The notes under the pieces are model-generated. The model saw only the letters and a program-made list of their open reading frames with translations, ran no database searches and was not told the origin of the DNA. Made by a program: the position numbers and the translations under genes. DNA of 37,108 bases from a virus: positions 1 to 37,108 of IMG/VR virus record IMGVR_UViG_3300024520_000229; one strand, 5' to 3'. Within the stretch, counting starts at the first letter, position 1, and every line of letters starts with the position of its first letter. Positions 1 to 6,688 of the stretch are shown one piece after another.

Positions 1-75
1 GAGCGGGACTTGATAATAGCTAGAAAGGCGATAATTAGGGCGACAAAAAAGCTATTTGATAAGACTTATAAGTAA
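1..75 (+). CDS. 3' fragment of small lysine-rich protein gene
   Basis: The first 24 codons read in frame to a TAA and are identical to the end of the complete 37-residue gene at 36597-36710. The window therefore opens inside a second copy, or the same copy, of that gene. The product is basic and probably helical, with no recognised family. The fragment belongs to the 127-bp segment shared by both window ends, so it most likely reflects a circular map or an assembly branch rather than a truncated gene. Confidence 0.75.
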   Translation, partial: ERDLIIARKAIIRATKKLFDKTYK

Positions 76-105
76 TCTTTATACATTATATAAGTAATCC
101 TTATA
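67..105. repeat. Two 17-bp direct repeats (iteron-like)
   Basis: TATAAGTAATCTTTATA at 67-83 and TATAAGTAATCCTTATA at 89-105 differ at one base and start 22 bp apart, about two helical turns. The first copy overlaps the stop codon of the small upstream gene. They lie directly before the phased CTATCA words. Such arrays often bind a replication or packaging protein; which one cannot be told from sequence. Confidence 0.6.
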
Positions 106-117
106 TATTATCATCTA

Positions 118-166
118 CTATCATGTGCTATCACCCTCTATTATTATCTACTATCATACACTATCA
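118..166. repeat. Phased CTATCA repeats
   Basis: CTATCA occurs at 118, 128, 151 and 161, with a degenerate copy (CTATTA) at 138, so most steps are 10 bp. The other branch, after 36762, also carries five copies at near 10-12 bp steps although the sequence between them differs. Words kept in helical phase suggest a protein-binding or DNA-bending site. Its position between the small and large terminase genes of a circular map makes a packaging (cos/pac) or origin role possible, but unproven. Confidence 0.5.
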
Positions 167-202
167 ATATTAAATTATCTTAAGAGGGTGAAATTTATGG
201 AC

Positions 203-230
203 TTGACAGAAGCAAAATAAGCCCTAAAAT
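203..230 (+). promoter_or_regulatory. Candidate sigma70 promoter, left branch
   Basis: TTGACA at 203-208 and TAAAAT at 225-230 are separated by 16 bp. The other branch has a TTGACA promoter at nearly the same offset from the shared repeat (36828). It would drive the homing endonuclease gene through a leader of about 170 nt. Confidence 0.5.
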
Positions 231-408
231 ACACCTATTGAGGGAGGGCAGGGCGCGAGACGCTCAAGCAACTCAGCAATCTTGCAATTTGCAATTTACT
301 TTACTTAATAACTAAGTAATACTCTTAATAGCTAGGAGATATCCGAAAAGGTGCAACCTACACCCTGCTATTATTCTTCATAGGTATAAAATAATTAAGA
401 GGTTAATT
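231..408 (+). other. Leader region before the HNH-AP2 gene
   Basis: No gene is seen here. The stretch holds a perfect 7-bp inverted repeat, TTACTTA (301-307) and TAAGTAA (313-319), and a short tandem of GCAATTT words near 280-297. GAGG at 400-403 is the likely ribosome site of the next gene. A TATAAA near 385 could be a -10 box, but no convincing -35 stands before it. Confidence 0.35.
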
Positions 409-927
409 ATGAATGATAAGATAGCTAGGATAGAAGAACTACTCACAAAGGTTTCAATCAATGCTGAGTTAGGTGAGATTAGGTGGGCTACAAGTGGAAC
501 AGGTCGAAAATTAATGTCTTTGGTTGGAAGCATAACATCTAGCGGATACAGGAGTATTTGGGCTAATGGTAACCGTCTTCAGTATCACCAAGTGTTATTT
601 TATTCTGTGCATGGGTATATACCTCAAGATGGGCGTGTCATTGATCATATAGATAGAGATAAATTAAATAATAGAATAGATAATCTCAGAGATGTGACTA
701 TACATCAGAATGCGCATAATAATGGCGCCAAGGGTGTATCATTTATTCCTAGTAGTGGCAAATGGCATGCCTATTTATATAGAGATGGCAAGAATTATCA
801 CCTAGGAACACATAATACTGAGGGTTTAGCTATAGCTGCTAGAAATGCAGCTCTATCCTCTTATGCTTCTGGTGAACCAATTAAGAATAATAATAAACAA
901 AGAATAAGCAAACAAACAACGGGATAA
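409..927 (+). CDS. HNH homing endonuclease with AP2 domain
   Basis: A 172-residue protein of the phage HNH_3/AP2 type. The HNH core is visible around residues 60-95: a first His (YHQVLF), then DHIDRDKLNNRIDNLR, the usual second His-Asn pattern of this family. An AP2-like DNA-binding part follows around 108-150 (GVSFIPSSGKWHAYL and LGTHNTEGLAIAARN). Such proteins cut DNA site-specifically and spread themselves into alleles that lack them. GAGG lies ahead of the ATG. Only the left branch of the duplicated region carries this gene, as expected of a mobile free-standing endonuclease. Its last codons contain the GGGATAAGCAAAAATG leader of the next gene. Confidence 0.85.
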   Translation: MNDKIARIEELLTKVSINAELGEIRWATSGTGRKLMSLVGSITSSGYRSIWANGNRLQYHQVLFYSVHGYIPQDGRVIDHIDRDKLNNRIDNLRDVTIHQNAHNNGAKGVSFIPSSGKWHAYLYRDGKNYHLGTHNTEGLAIAARNAALSSYASGEPIKNNNKQRISKQTTG

Positions 928-933
928 GCAAAA

Positions 934-1281
934 ATGAACTACAGCGACACAACACGGCATCTAATTAATAAAGAAGTTATGAGCCTAGTTAATCAATTAA
1001 ACCAAAATATGGACTACCCAAGGCCACTAGGTGCAATAGAGCAGGCAATTGTAAAAATCCTTGATCATCTACATAAGAGAGAATGTATTATGAGTGAAGT
1101 AACTCAGTTAAATACTGACTTCCCTGATATAATCAATTATAAAGATATTCATATTGATTATCTCGATAAAAGAAACAATACAATAAATGAATTAGTCCGG
1201 TTTGCTGGGGTTATGGAGCAGATTATTAATGGTGAAGAGGTAAATGTAATCGATGAAGACGGGATAAGCAAAAATGACTGA
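934..1281 (+). CDS. Unknown phage protein, 115 aa
   Basis: I do not recognise a family. The protein is charged and mainly helical by composition, with no cysteine cluster and no membrane segment. Its start is set by the leader GGGATAAGCAAAAATG, which recurs word for word before the next gene (1261-1276) and before the gene at 36986. Its stop overlaps the start of the 43-residue gene that follows, so both are probably translated together with the HNH gene downstream. Confidence 0.6.
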   Translation: MNYSDTTRHLINKEVMSLVNQLNQNMDYPRPLGAIEQAIVKILDHLHKRECIMSEVTQLNTDFPDIINYKDIHIDYLDKRNNTINELVRFAGVMEQIINGEEVNVIDEDGISKND

Positions 1282-1405
1282 AGCAGATAAACTACAAAGA
1301 AGAGTTAAGAAGCTCATTAAAGAACTACACGAAAAGCCCAATGGGCATAAGTTTATTACCGTGTGGGATCTAGAAGAACGGCTTAAAGTAAATGCATCTA
1401 AGTAA
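1274..1405 (+). CDS. Small basic protein, 43 aa
   Basis: The ATG at 1274 follows the same 16-base leader as the gene before it, which supports real translation. The product is lysine-rich (RRVKKLIKELHEKP near the start) and has no recognised domain. It overlaps the previous gene by 8 bp and the next HNH gene by 14 bp, so it sits in a tightly packed operon that leads to the terminase. A DNA- or nuclease-binding helper is conceivable, but nothing in the sequence proves it. Confidence 0.6.
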   Translation: MTEADKLQRRVKKLIKELHEKPNGHKFITVWDLEERLKVNASK

Positions 1406-1703
1406 ATACAGGCTTTCTAAATGGTCACGGCTGGTAAGGGAGCGCGACAACTTCACTTGCCAGCTATGCCTCAATGAATATCCACCAAGGGAGCTACAGG
1501 CGCACCATATAAAGCTCAAGTCATTGTTTCCAGAGTTGGCGTATGATCTTAATAACGGTATTACTTTATGCGCTGCCAGATGTCACCAGCCATTGATCCA
1601 CTCAGATAAGCGGAATGAAACCAGGTTTAGGATTTTGTTCTATCCTTATATGAGGCGCGGTTATATTCGCGAGTTTAATATCTTCCATCAAATAAAAGTT
1701 TAA
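1392..1703 (+). CDS. HNH endonuclease, packaging type
   Basis: A 103-residue single-domain HNH nuclease. Cysteines at CQLC and at the later TLC/CH pair would bind structural zinc. The catalytic HH lies in LQAHHIKLKS, followed by DLNNGITLC with the Asn and the closing His in CHQPL. Small HNH proteins of this form next to a large terminase are needed for specific DNA cutting during packaging in HK97-like phages (HK97 gp74 is the model). The position three genes before the terminase fits. The start overlaps the small gene upstream, and GGCTT rather than a good ribosome site precedes it, so coupling is likely. Confidence 0.85.
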   Translation: MHLSKYRLSKWSRLVRERDNFTCQLCLNEYPPRELQAHHIKLKSLFPELAYDLNNGITLCAARCHQPLIHSDKRNETRFRILFYPYMRRGYIREFNIFHQIKV

Positions 1704-1720
1704 TTCCTTTCTTTTCCTGC

Positions 1721-1749
1721 TTGAACTATACGTTTTTTACGTGTATTAT
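1721..1749 (+). promoter_or_regulatory. Promoter P1 with operator-like inverted repeat
   Basis: TTGAAC at 1721-1726, a 17-bp spacer and TATTAT at 1744-1749. The spacer holds ATACGT and ACGTGTAT facing each other across a T run, an operator-like inverted repeat. The expected start lies at the conserved ATAAGC. This promoter and its leader are almost identical to those at 30823, down to the shared AACGGAGAAAGAAAGATG before the gene. Confidence 0.85.
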
Positions 1750-1789
1750 AGATACATAAGCAAGTTAATTAAACAACGGAGAAAGAAAG

Positions 1790-2044
1790 ATGACATTAGA
1801 TAATAAAATCGAAGCGTATGCTAAATCAGTTGGAGTTTCAAGACATGATGCAGAGATGTTCTTAAACTCAATGATGAACTCAATGAAAAAAGATGGCCTT
1901 AGATTGGAACAGATAACTACAGACTTAGTAGAGGCTTATGCAAAGCCAGTAAATGATAAAATGATTAGTTTTACTTCGACATACCTAACAAAGCCATGCG
2001 CAAGACAGGCTATTCAATCAGCGATAGCGGAACAAGTCAACTAA
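1790..2044 (+). CDS. Unknown small protein under P1, 84 aa
   Basis: The start is fixed by ACGGAGAAAGAAAG directly before the ATG. The product is 84 residues, helical by composition and slightly acidic to neutral, with one cysteine and no domain I can name. It is a single-gene unit: a strong promoter with its own operator lies in front and a terminator lies right behind (2054-2078). Separate, regulated expression within the late region suggests a regulatory or host-takeover role, which is only an inference. Confidence 0.75.
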   Translation: MTLDNKIEAYAKSVGVSRHDAEMFLNSMMNSMKKDGLRLEQITTDLVEAYAKPVNDKMISFTSTYLTKPCARQAIQSAIAEQVN

Positions 2045-2053
2045 CAAACCACG

Positions 2054-2079
2054 GCCACCTATAACAGGGTGGCTTTTTA
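2054..2079 (+). terminator. Rho-independent terminator
   Basis: GCCACC (2054-2059) pairs with GGTGGC (2068-2073) around an 8-nt loop and is followed by five T. It closes the P1 unit. Confidence 0.8.
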
Positions 2080-2102
2080 GGTAAACAAACGGAGAATAAG
2101 CA

Positions 2103-2138
2103 ATGAGCAAATACTGTCAAATAGAGGTGAAGCCATGA
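2103..2138 (+). CDS. Possible 11-codon leader peptide
   Basis: ATG at 2103 follows AACGGAGAATAAGCA, the phage-wide leader element, and opens an 11-codon frame that ends in TGA overlapping the ATG at 2135. The zinc-ribbon gene that follows has a weaker site of its own (GAGGTGAAGCC). The peptide may therefore serve to couple translation, or it may simply bring ribosomes to the next start. Confidence 0.45.
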   Translation: MSKYCQIEVKP

Positions 2139-2446
2139 AGTGCCCTAAATGCTCCGGTAATATGGTGGCAATCCATGGTATTCCGTGTTGTGGGGCGTGC
2201 CAGAAGGCTTATGGTATGGATGGTGAAGTTGTGGAGATGACTAATTATAAGACTGAGGCAGAGATGAATAGCGTACCGAATGATTATCATATAAAAGTCA
2301 GAGATGATCAGATTGAGCTTTTACAGGAGGAAAATTTTAGGCTTAATAAGCGCCTAGATGAAGCGCATAAAAAGAATAGCACTGATATTTTTTATGTATT
2401 GTGTCTTTCCTTGATTACTAACTTTCTTTTTCTGGTGTGGAAATGA
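2135..2446 (+). CDS. Zinc-ribbon protein with C-terminal membrane segment
   Basis: A 103-residue protein. The start has CPKC and, after 14 residues, CCGAC, a classical four-cysteine zinc ribbon (residues 3-22). The middle is charged and likely coiled (residues 55-80). A hydrophobic stretch at the end (FYVLCLSLITNFLFLVW) could anchor it in the inner membrane. It sits between the HNH nuclease and the large terminase, and its stop overlaps the terminase ATG (ATGA). A role with packaging is suggested only by position. Confidence 0.7.
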   Translation: MKCPKCSGNMVAIHGIPCCGACQKAYGMDGEVVEMTNYKTEAEMNSVPNDYHIKVRDDQIELLQEENFRLNKRLDEAHKKNSTDIFYVLCLSLITNFLFLVWK

Positions 2447-3705
2447 ATTTTCACCCTAAATACATCCCTTTTTTTGAATTGCTTTCCGATGACCAGCAAT
2501 TAGTTAAAAAGCATAAAGATATCCGGTATGTAGTCATCACGGGATCACGAGCAAGTGGTAAATCATTTGCTTTATCAGCATGGGTTAATTCAGCTACATT
2601 TAAACAAGGCTGGGGCATTCTCTCAACCCGTTGGACTATGTCGAGTGTTTCTGATTCCATTATACCGGAGTTTATGGAGCGATGTGAAGACTTGGGCAAT
2701 GACAATGCATTTAGCGCCACCAGGACAGAGGTAATAAATAACTGCACTGGCGTCAAGATAACATTTAGAGGATTAAAACCATCAAGCGGGACGGCAAACA
2801 GTGCGCTAAAATCAATCGCCAACAAGAATGTATTTTTAGTCGAGGAGAGTGAAGAGATAGCAGATAAGACGCTATTCAATAAAGTGAATCTATCAATAAG
2901 AACAAAAGAGCAGAAGAATATTGTTATATTGATACTTAACCCAACTAATATAAACCATTGGATATATCAGGACTTTATTAAGAATAAACGCTCTGATACA
3001 ATGTTAATACACACAACGTATCTAGATAATATTGATCATCTTAATAAATCCTTTATTGATGAGGCGAATTGGGTAAAAGAAAGAAATATAAAACAATACA
3101 ATCACTTATTTTTAGGTCATTGGACTACCGATAGTGAAGGCGCTTTATTTAGGCAAGAAGATATAGAGTCCTCAAGAGTCGATGAGCTGCCGGAGCTGAA
3201 GAGTATTGTTATTAGTTATGACCCAGCGGTCTCTGATTCCAAAAAAGGCGTAACAGATGACGGCAGCAAGGTTGATGAGGATGGCATAGGTGTTGTTGGT
3301 GTCACTAAGGATCAGCATTTTTATGTCATCAAAGATAAAACTATGCATGGAAAGCGATTGGATATTATCGACAAAATTATAGAGCTATATCATCAACATA
3401 GCGCTGATTTTGTAGTTGTTGAAATAAATAACGGTGGTGATTTCATTAAGACGATGATTCAGCAGCGGGATAGAACGGTAAGGGTTCAGACTGTTAGGGC
3501 CACAAAAGGAAAGGCTATTAGAGCGCAGCCAGTTCAAGCGCTTTATGAGCAAGGCCTGGTTCATCACGTTGGGATATTGCCGGAGCTTGAATATGAGATG
3601 TGTACTTGGGTGCCGGATAGTGGGATGAGATCACCAAATAGAATCGACTGGTTAGTGTGGGGCGTTACTAAACTAATTAAAAAGCGTGAATTAATAATCA
3701 TTTAG
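2443..3705 (+). CDS. terL: Terminase large subunit
   Basis: This is the ATP-driven DNA packaging motor and nuclease, which acts at the portal vertex. The ATPase domain shows a Walker A, GSRASGKS, at about residues 34-41 and a Walker B, NVFLVEE, near 128-134. LNPTN (near 163) fits the coupling motif. The nuclease domain shows SYDPAVSD near 258 and VVVEINNGGD near 324, both with the acidic residues that bind metal. The length (420 aa) is normal for the Terminase_3/PBSX-like group. I choose ATG 2443 over GTG 2437 because it gives an ATGA overlap with the gene before. The small subunit lies far away in this map (34488) but is close across the circular joint. Promoter P2 begins 3 bp after the stop. 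Confidence 0.95.
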   Translation: MNFHPKYIPFFELLSDDQQLVKKHKDIRYVVITGSRASGKSFALSAWVNSATFKQGWGILSTRWTMSSVSDSIIPEFMERCEDLGNDNAFSATRTEVINNCTGVKITFRGLKPSSGTANSALKSIANKNVFLVEESEEIADKTLFNKVNLSIRTKEQKNIVILILNPTNINHWIYQDFIKNKRSDTMLIHTTYLDNIDHLNKSFIDEANWVKERNIKQYNHLFLGHWTTDSEGALFRQEDIESSRVDELPELKSIVISYDPAVSDSKKGVTDDGSKVDEDGIGVVGVTKDQHFYVIKDKTMHGKRLDIIDKIIELYHQHSADFVVVEINNGGDFIKTMIQQRDRTVRVQTVRATKGKAIRAQPVQALYEQGLVHHVGILPELEYEMCTWVPDSGMRSPNRIDWLVWGVTKLIKKRELIII

Positions 3706-3707
3706 CC

Positions 3708-3736
3708 TTGAACTATACGCGTTTTACGTGTATTAT
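3708..3736 (+). promoter_or_regulatory. Promoter P2 for a candidate small RNA
   Basis: TTGAAC at 3708-3713 and TATTAT at 3731-3736 are 17 bp apart. ATACGCGT and ACGTGTAT form the inverted repeat in the spacer. The expected start is near 3743, at ACATAAGCG, similar to P1 and P4. No gene starts until 4053 and a terminator intervenes, so the product is probably RNA. Confidence 0.85.
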
Positions 3737-3742
3737 CTTTAA

Positions 3743-3966
3743 CATAAGCGATTAACTCTCAATACTCACAGCGCCTTTCTTATCCTGCATTGCGTGTTGT
3801 ATCAGCTCGGGCGCTGTGAGTACTGGGTGTTAATCCAGGAAGGCGGGAATAACTAATTAAACTAGAACCACCAAAATAAAGCGCTGATGTTTTATAAAGT
3901 TTTTTACTGATGCTATAAAGTCCCGCAGCCCGCCACGAGACCACACCTCGGAGGCGGGTTTTTTTG
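3743..3966 (+). ncRNA. Candidate structured small RNA, about 220 nt
   Basis: The region runs from the P2 start to a strong terminator. A 15-base arm (3761-3775) pairs with 3810-3824 with one mismatch; the core ACTCACAGCGCC/GGCGCTGTGAGT is perfect, and the loop is 34 nt. Two partial repeats follow (CTGATGTTTTATAAAG at 3884-3899 and CTGATGCTATAAAG at 3907-3920). No open frame with a ribosome site is present. It could be a trans-acting RNA or a decoy; the alternative is a long terminated leader of the spike gene. Confidence 0.65.
3928..3966 (+). terminator. Strong rho-independent terminator
   Basis: CCCGCC (3929-3934) pairs with GGCGGG (3953-3958), with CGAG/CTCG stacked inside, followed by seven T and GTGC. 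It ends the P2 transcript before the spike gene. Confidence 0.9.
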
Positions 3967-4052
3967 TGCTCTTACAAAATCCCCTCCAAATTGTAATTAC
4001 ATTTAGGCTGTGATATAAGTAGCTTAATACTTATCAATTTAAGAGGTTTACA

Positions 4053-5348
4053 ATGGCACAGAAGGTATATACGCCCGATGATAGGCGATTTCAGAATATT
4101 AATGGGGTTGTTAGGGAGGCATTAAATACTCACTCCTTGGGAATTGATAACGCTGCTTTAAATAGCACAGTGGTGGTTAAAACATCCGCTGACTTTGGCA
4201 CGATTGATTCAACCAAGGTTTATTACATTGATGGTGTGATTGACATGACTGGCGTGACTGTGGAAGTTCCTGCGGGTGGTATTAGCTTAATTGGATCCAC
4301 TTTTGATATATCAAAAATGGTCTCCTCTGATAATAGCTATGATATGTTTATCTCTGCTGCGGGTGGTTGTGGTAATGTATTAGCCCAGGATATAGGGTTC
4401 GAGGCTTCAGGCACAAGTTCCCAAGTTTGGAACCTAACAAGCTTAACGGGAAATGAAGCTTTTGAGTTTGCAAAAATAAATTACAATAATTGCACTAAAG
4501 TGGGAACATTAACCAATTTCCGTCAAGGACTAGAGCTTGGAACGGGCCGATTTGGTGGAACTCCTTCGCTCGAACTTATCGGGGTTTGGGCGGGTGGTTA
4601 TCGTATTACTACTAGTATTGTTCGCTCATTAGATGCTGGTATGACTGACCCTATATTCAAGGCCGGTGCGGGATTTGCAATGGCCTCACGATTTCTAACA
4701 GACATAAACTGTGACCTTCCCGCCTTAGCTGCCTTTTGTGACTTTACTCCGTCTCAGTTTGCTAACCCTTCAACAGTGCAGGTATCGGGCGCTATCTTTT
4801 CACGTGATGGTGTTTTTGATGCTGCTGACGCTAATATTTTCAGTAATTTACTAGCCACAGATATAGCTTCAGACTTCACGGGAAATAAAGGAATTGCCAA
4901 CACTTTTGTTGGTGGGCGAAGCGAGATTACAACAGAAGTACTAACGACCATAACAACGGGCGGAGTATTTGAAACACTGCTCGGAACCTTTACCGCATCA
5001 AACATGTCGCACTTTGATAGTCCATCCAATGGACAATTAAGGCATATTGGCGACAATCCAAGAGAGTATAGGATAATAGCTACAATAACCCTTGAGGGTG
5101 GCGCTAATGATGTTGGTTCGATTCGCGTAAGAAAGTGGGATAACTCAGCCTCCTCCTTTGTTAATCTAAATACGCAATCAAGACAGATCAATAGCCTGGT
5201 TGGTGGGCGAGATGTGGCATTTTTTACAATCATTGAAGATATCATACTGGATCAAAATGATTATGTATTCTTGCAGGTAGCCAATGAAACAGACACATCT
5301 AATTTCACGGCCGAGCTTGGAAGTTATTTTATTATAAACGAAAGATAG
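4053..5348 (+). CDS. Putative tail spike or fibre-like protein
   Basis: A 431-residue protein, rich in Gly, Thr, Ser and Asn. The middle has short beta-strand-like turns (GTIDSTKVYYIDG, EVPAGGISLIGSTF) as in right-handed beta-helix spikes. The last 130 residues (from about 295) read like a compact jelly-roll (RIIATITLEGG, FTAELGSYFIINE), as in receptor-binding tips. No signal peptide or enzyme motif is visible. GAGG precedes the ATG. The place is odd: it stands alone between large terminase and portal, with a terminator on each side, while the other fibre genes are at 18-22 kb. A virion surface or receptor-binding protein is the best guess. Confidence 0.55.
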   Translation: MAQKVYTPDDRRFQNINGVVREALNTHSLGIDNAALNSTVVVKTSADFGTIDSTKVYYIDGVIDMTGVTVEVPAGGISLIGSTFDISKMVSSDNSYDMFISAAGGCGNVLAQDIGFEASGTSSQVWNLTSLTGNEAFEFAKINYNNCTKVGTLTNFRQGLELGTGRFGGTPSLELIGVWAGGYRITTSIVRSLDAGMTDPIFKAGAGFAMASRFLTDINCDLPALAAFCDFTPSQFANPSTVQVSGAIFSRDGVFDAADANIFSNLLATDIASDFTGNKGIANTFVGGRSEITTEVLTTITTGGVFETLLGTFTASNMSHFDSPSNGQLRHIGDNPREYRIIATITLEGGANDVGSIRVRKWDNSASSFVNLNTQSRQINSLVGGRDVAFFTIIEDIILDQNDYVFLQVANETDTSNFTAELGSYFIINER

Positions 5349-5351
5349 ATA

Positions 5352-5374
5352 AAGGGCCTCATTTTTTGGGGCCT
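5352..5374 (+). terminator. Weak terminator-like hairpin
   Basis: AAGGGCCTC and GGGGCCTT can pair with one bulged G around a T-rich loop. No good T run follows, so termination may be partial. Confidence 0.4.
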
Positions 5375-5387
5375 TGACTTTTCATAC

Positions 5388-5419
5388 TTGAAACATAATT
5401 ATATATATATACGTATAAT
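5388..5419 (+). promoter_or_regulatory. Possible promoter before the portal gene
   Basis: TTGAAA (5388-5393) precedes TATAAT (5414-5419), but the 20-bp spacing is long. The palindrome TATACGTATA lies at the -10 and recalls the ACGT operators of P1-P4. It is a candidate start for the head operon only. Confidence 0.4.
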
Positions 5420-5434
5420 TAATTAAGGCATGCC

Positions 5435-6688
5435 ATGTATAACCCTTTTAAGAAAATATTAAAAAGCTTCGGTTATGGCCGTTCAAGCGGAATAACTGTA
5501 GGTGATATTATATCCGTTGATAAGTACTCCAATGACTTATCAAGCACAATGAATTACGCACAGTTGGCCGATAGTGGTTATATAAAAAACTATGTGAGCA
5601 ATAAATGCATTCGCGCGACTATGCAGGCTTTGGGTGATTTAAAGTTTGATATTTTGATCAATGGCGAGAATATTGCCGATAAAACAGATAGGGTTTCAGT
5701 TGCTTTTAAAAACCTGGTTCGAGATCCAAACGCGGATTATTCATGGGGTGACTTTATTGGCGCTGTATATAACGGCCGGACAATTGATGGATCCGGCTAT
5801 GTGTATCCTGAGTTTTATAATGACGGGCGGCCGATGAGTATTGAGTACTTCCGGCCCGATAGAGTAACAAAGATTTGCTCTGAAGATGAGCGCATACATT
5901 CTTATTTATATAGCCGTGGTTCAAGGCAACAGGTGTTTCAACGTGATGAAGATGGCCGGTTTGATTTGCTAGAATGGCGGGCTTATAATCCAGTAAATGA
6001 CATTAATGGTTTGAGTAGTGTAAGGACTGCCGGACTGGCGATAGATGGCCTAACCGCTGCCGAGCGATGGAATAAACAGATTTTAGAGAATGGCGGTAAA
6101 TATTCAGGGATTGCCAGTGTTGTAGATGGTGAGAATATGCAGCAATTAGATGAAGAGGAACTGACAAAACTTGAGAATAAATTCAACCAAAAAGCTAACT
6201 CAAGCCTAGGTGGTTGGTTAATATCAAATGCACCATTGAAGATTGAGTCTATGGGACTTAATGCCAGTGAACTAGATTGGGTTAATGGAATGAGGGCTTA
6301 TGCTGTTGGTATCGCTAACTCTATGGATTACCCTCCTTTCTTACTTAATCTTGAATCAACCACCTTTACCAATATGGATTCAGCGAAGTTGTTTTGGTAT
6401 GAGGCTTCGATAATTCCAAAAGCTAATGACCTTTACGGAAGACTAGGGGCGTTTTATAGTCGTAAATTAGGAATGGATGTAGAATTCAAAGTAGACCTTA
6501 CAAAGATTGTGGCATTGTTTCCAAGAATGATTGAGTTATCTGACTTTACACGGAATTTATATAAAGATGGCTTAATCAGTCAAAATGAAGGCCGTGAAAA
6601 ACTAAATCTAGAACCAACTGCTTTTGGTGATGATCTTTTTACTGATCAGAATAATACTCCTGCATTTGGCGCGGAGCCAATGACATAA
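5435..6688 (+). CDS. Portal protein, HK97 type
   Basis: The portal forms the dodecameric ring at one capsid vertex, through which DNA enters and to which the terminase and tail bind. At 417 residues it fits the HK97 family. Typical stretches are NYVSNKCIRATMQALGDLKF near residues 44-63, LVRDPNADYSWGDF near 93 and IANSMDYPPFLLNLESTTFT near 292-311. These correspond to the early helix, the wing region and the segment before the tunnel helix in known portals. It comes directly before the Mu F-like gene (ATG at the portal stop), the usual order of head genes. Confidence 0.93.
   Translation: MYNPFKKILKSFGYGRSSGITVGDIISVDKYSNDLSSTMNYAQLADSGYIKNYVSNKCIRATMQALGDLKFDILINGENIADKTDRVSVAFKNLVRDPNADYSWGDFIGAVYNGRTIDGSGYVYPEFYNDGRPMSIEYFRPDRVTKICSEDERIHSYLYSRGSRQQVFQRDEDGRFDLLEWRAYNPVNDINGLSSVRTAGLAIDGLTAAERWNKQILENGGKYSGIASVVDGENMQQLDEEELTKLENKFNQKANSSLGGWLISNAPLKIESMGLNASELDWVNGMRAYAVGIANSMDYPPFLLNLESTTFTNMDSAKLFWYEASIIPKANDLYGRLGAFYSRKLGMDVEFKVDLTKIVALFPRMIELSDFTRNLYKDGLISQNEGREKLNLEPTAFGDDLFTDQNNTPAFGAEPMT

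Larger units (their letters stand above)
1..127. repeat. Terminal direct repeat, left copy
   Basis: Bases 1-127 are identical to 36636-36762. The first difference is C at 128 against T at 36763. After that the copies keep only patchy similarity (shared CTATCA-like words) for about 45 bp and then differ. An identity of exactly 127 bp, starting at base 1, is what a de Bruijn assembly with k=127 would leave at a branch point. That origin is an inference; a real duplication in the genome is the alternative. Confidence 0.85.

Noticed and set aside
197-220. Seven-codon frame with a GAGGGTG ribosome-like site
   Set aside because: It overlaps the TTGACA -35 box at 203; the other branch has a promoter but no such frame at the same place.
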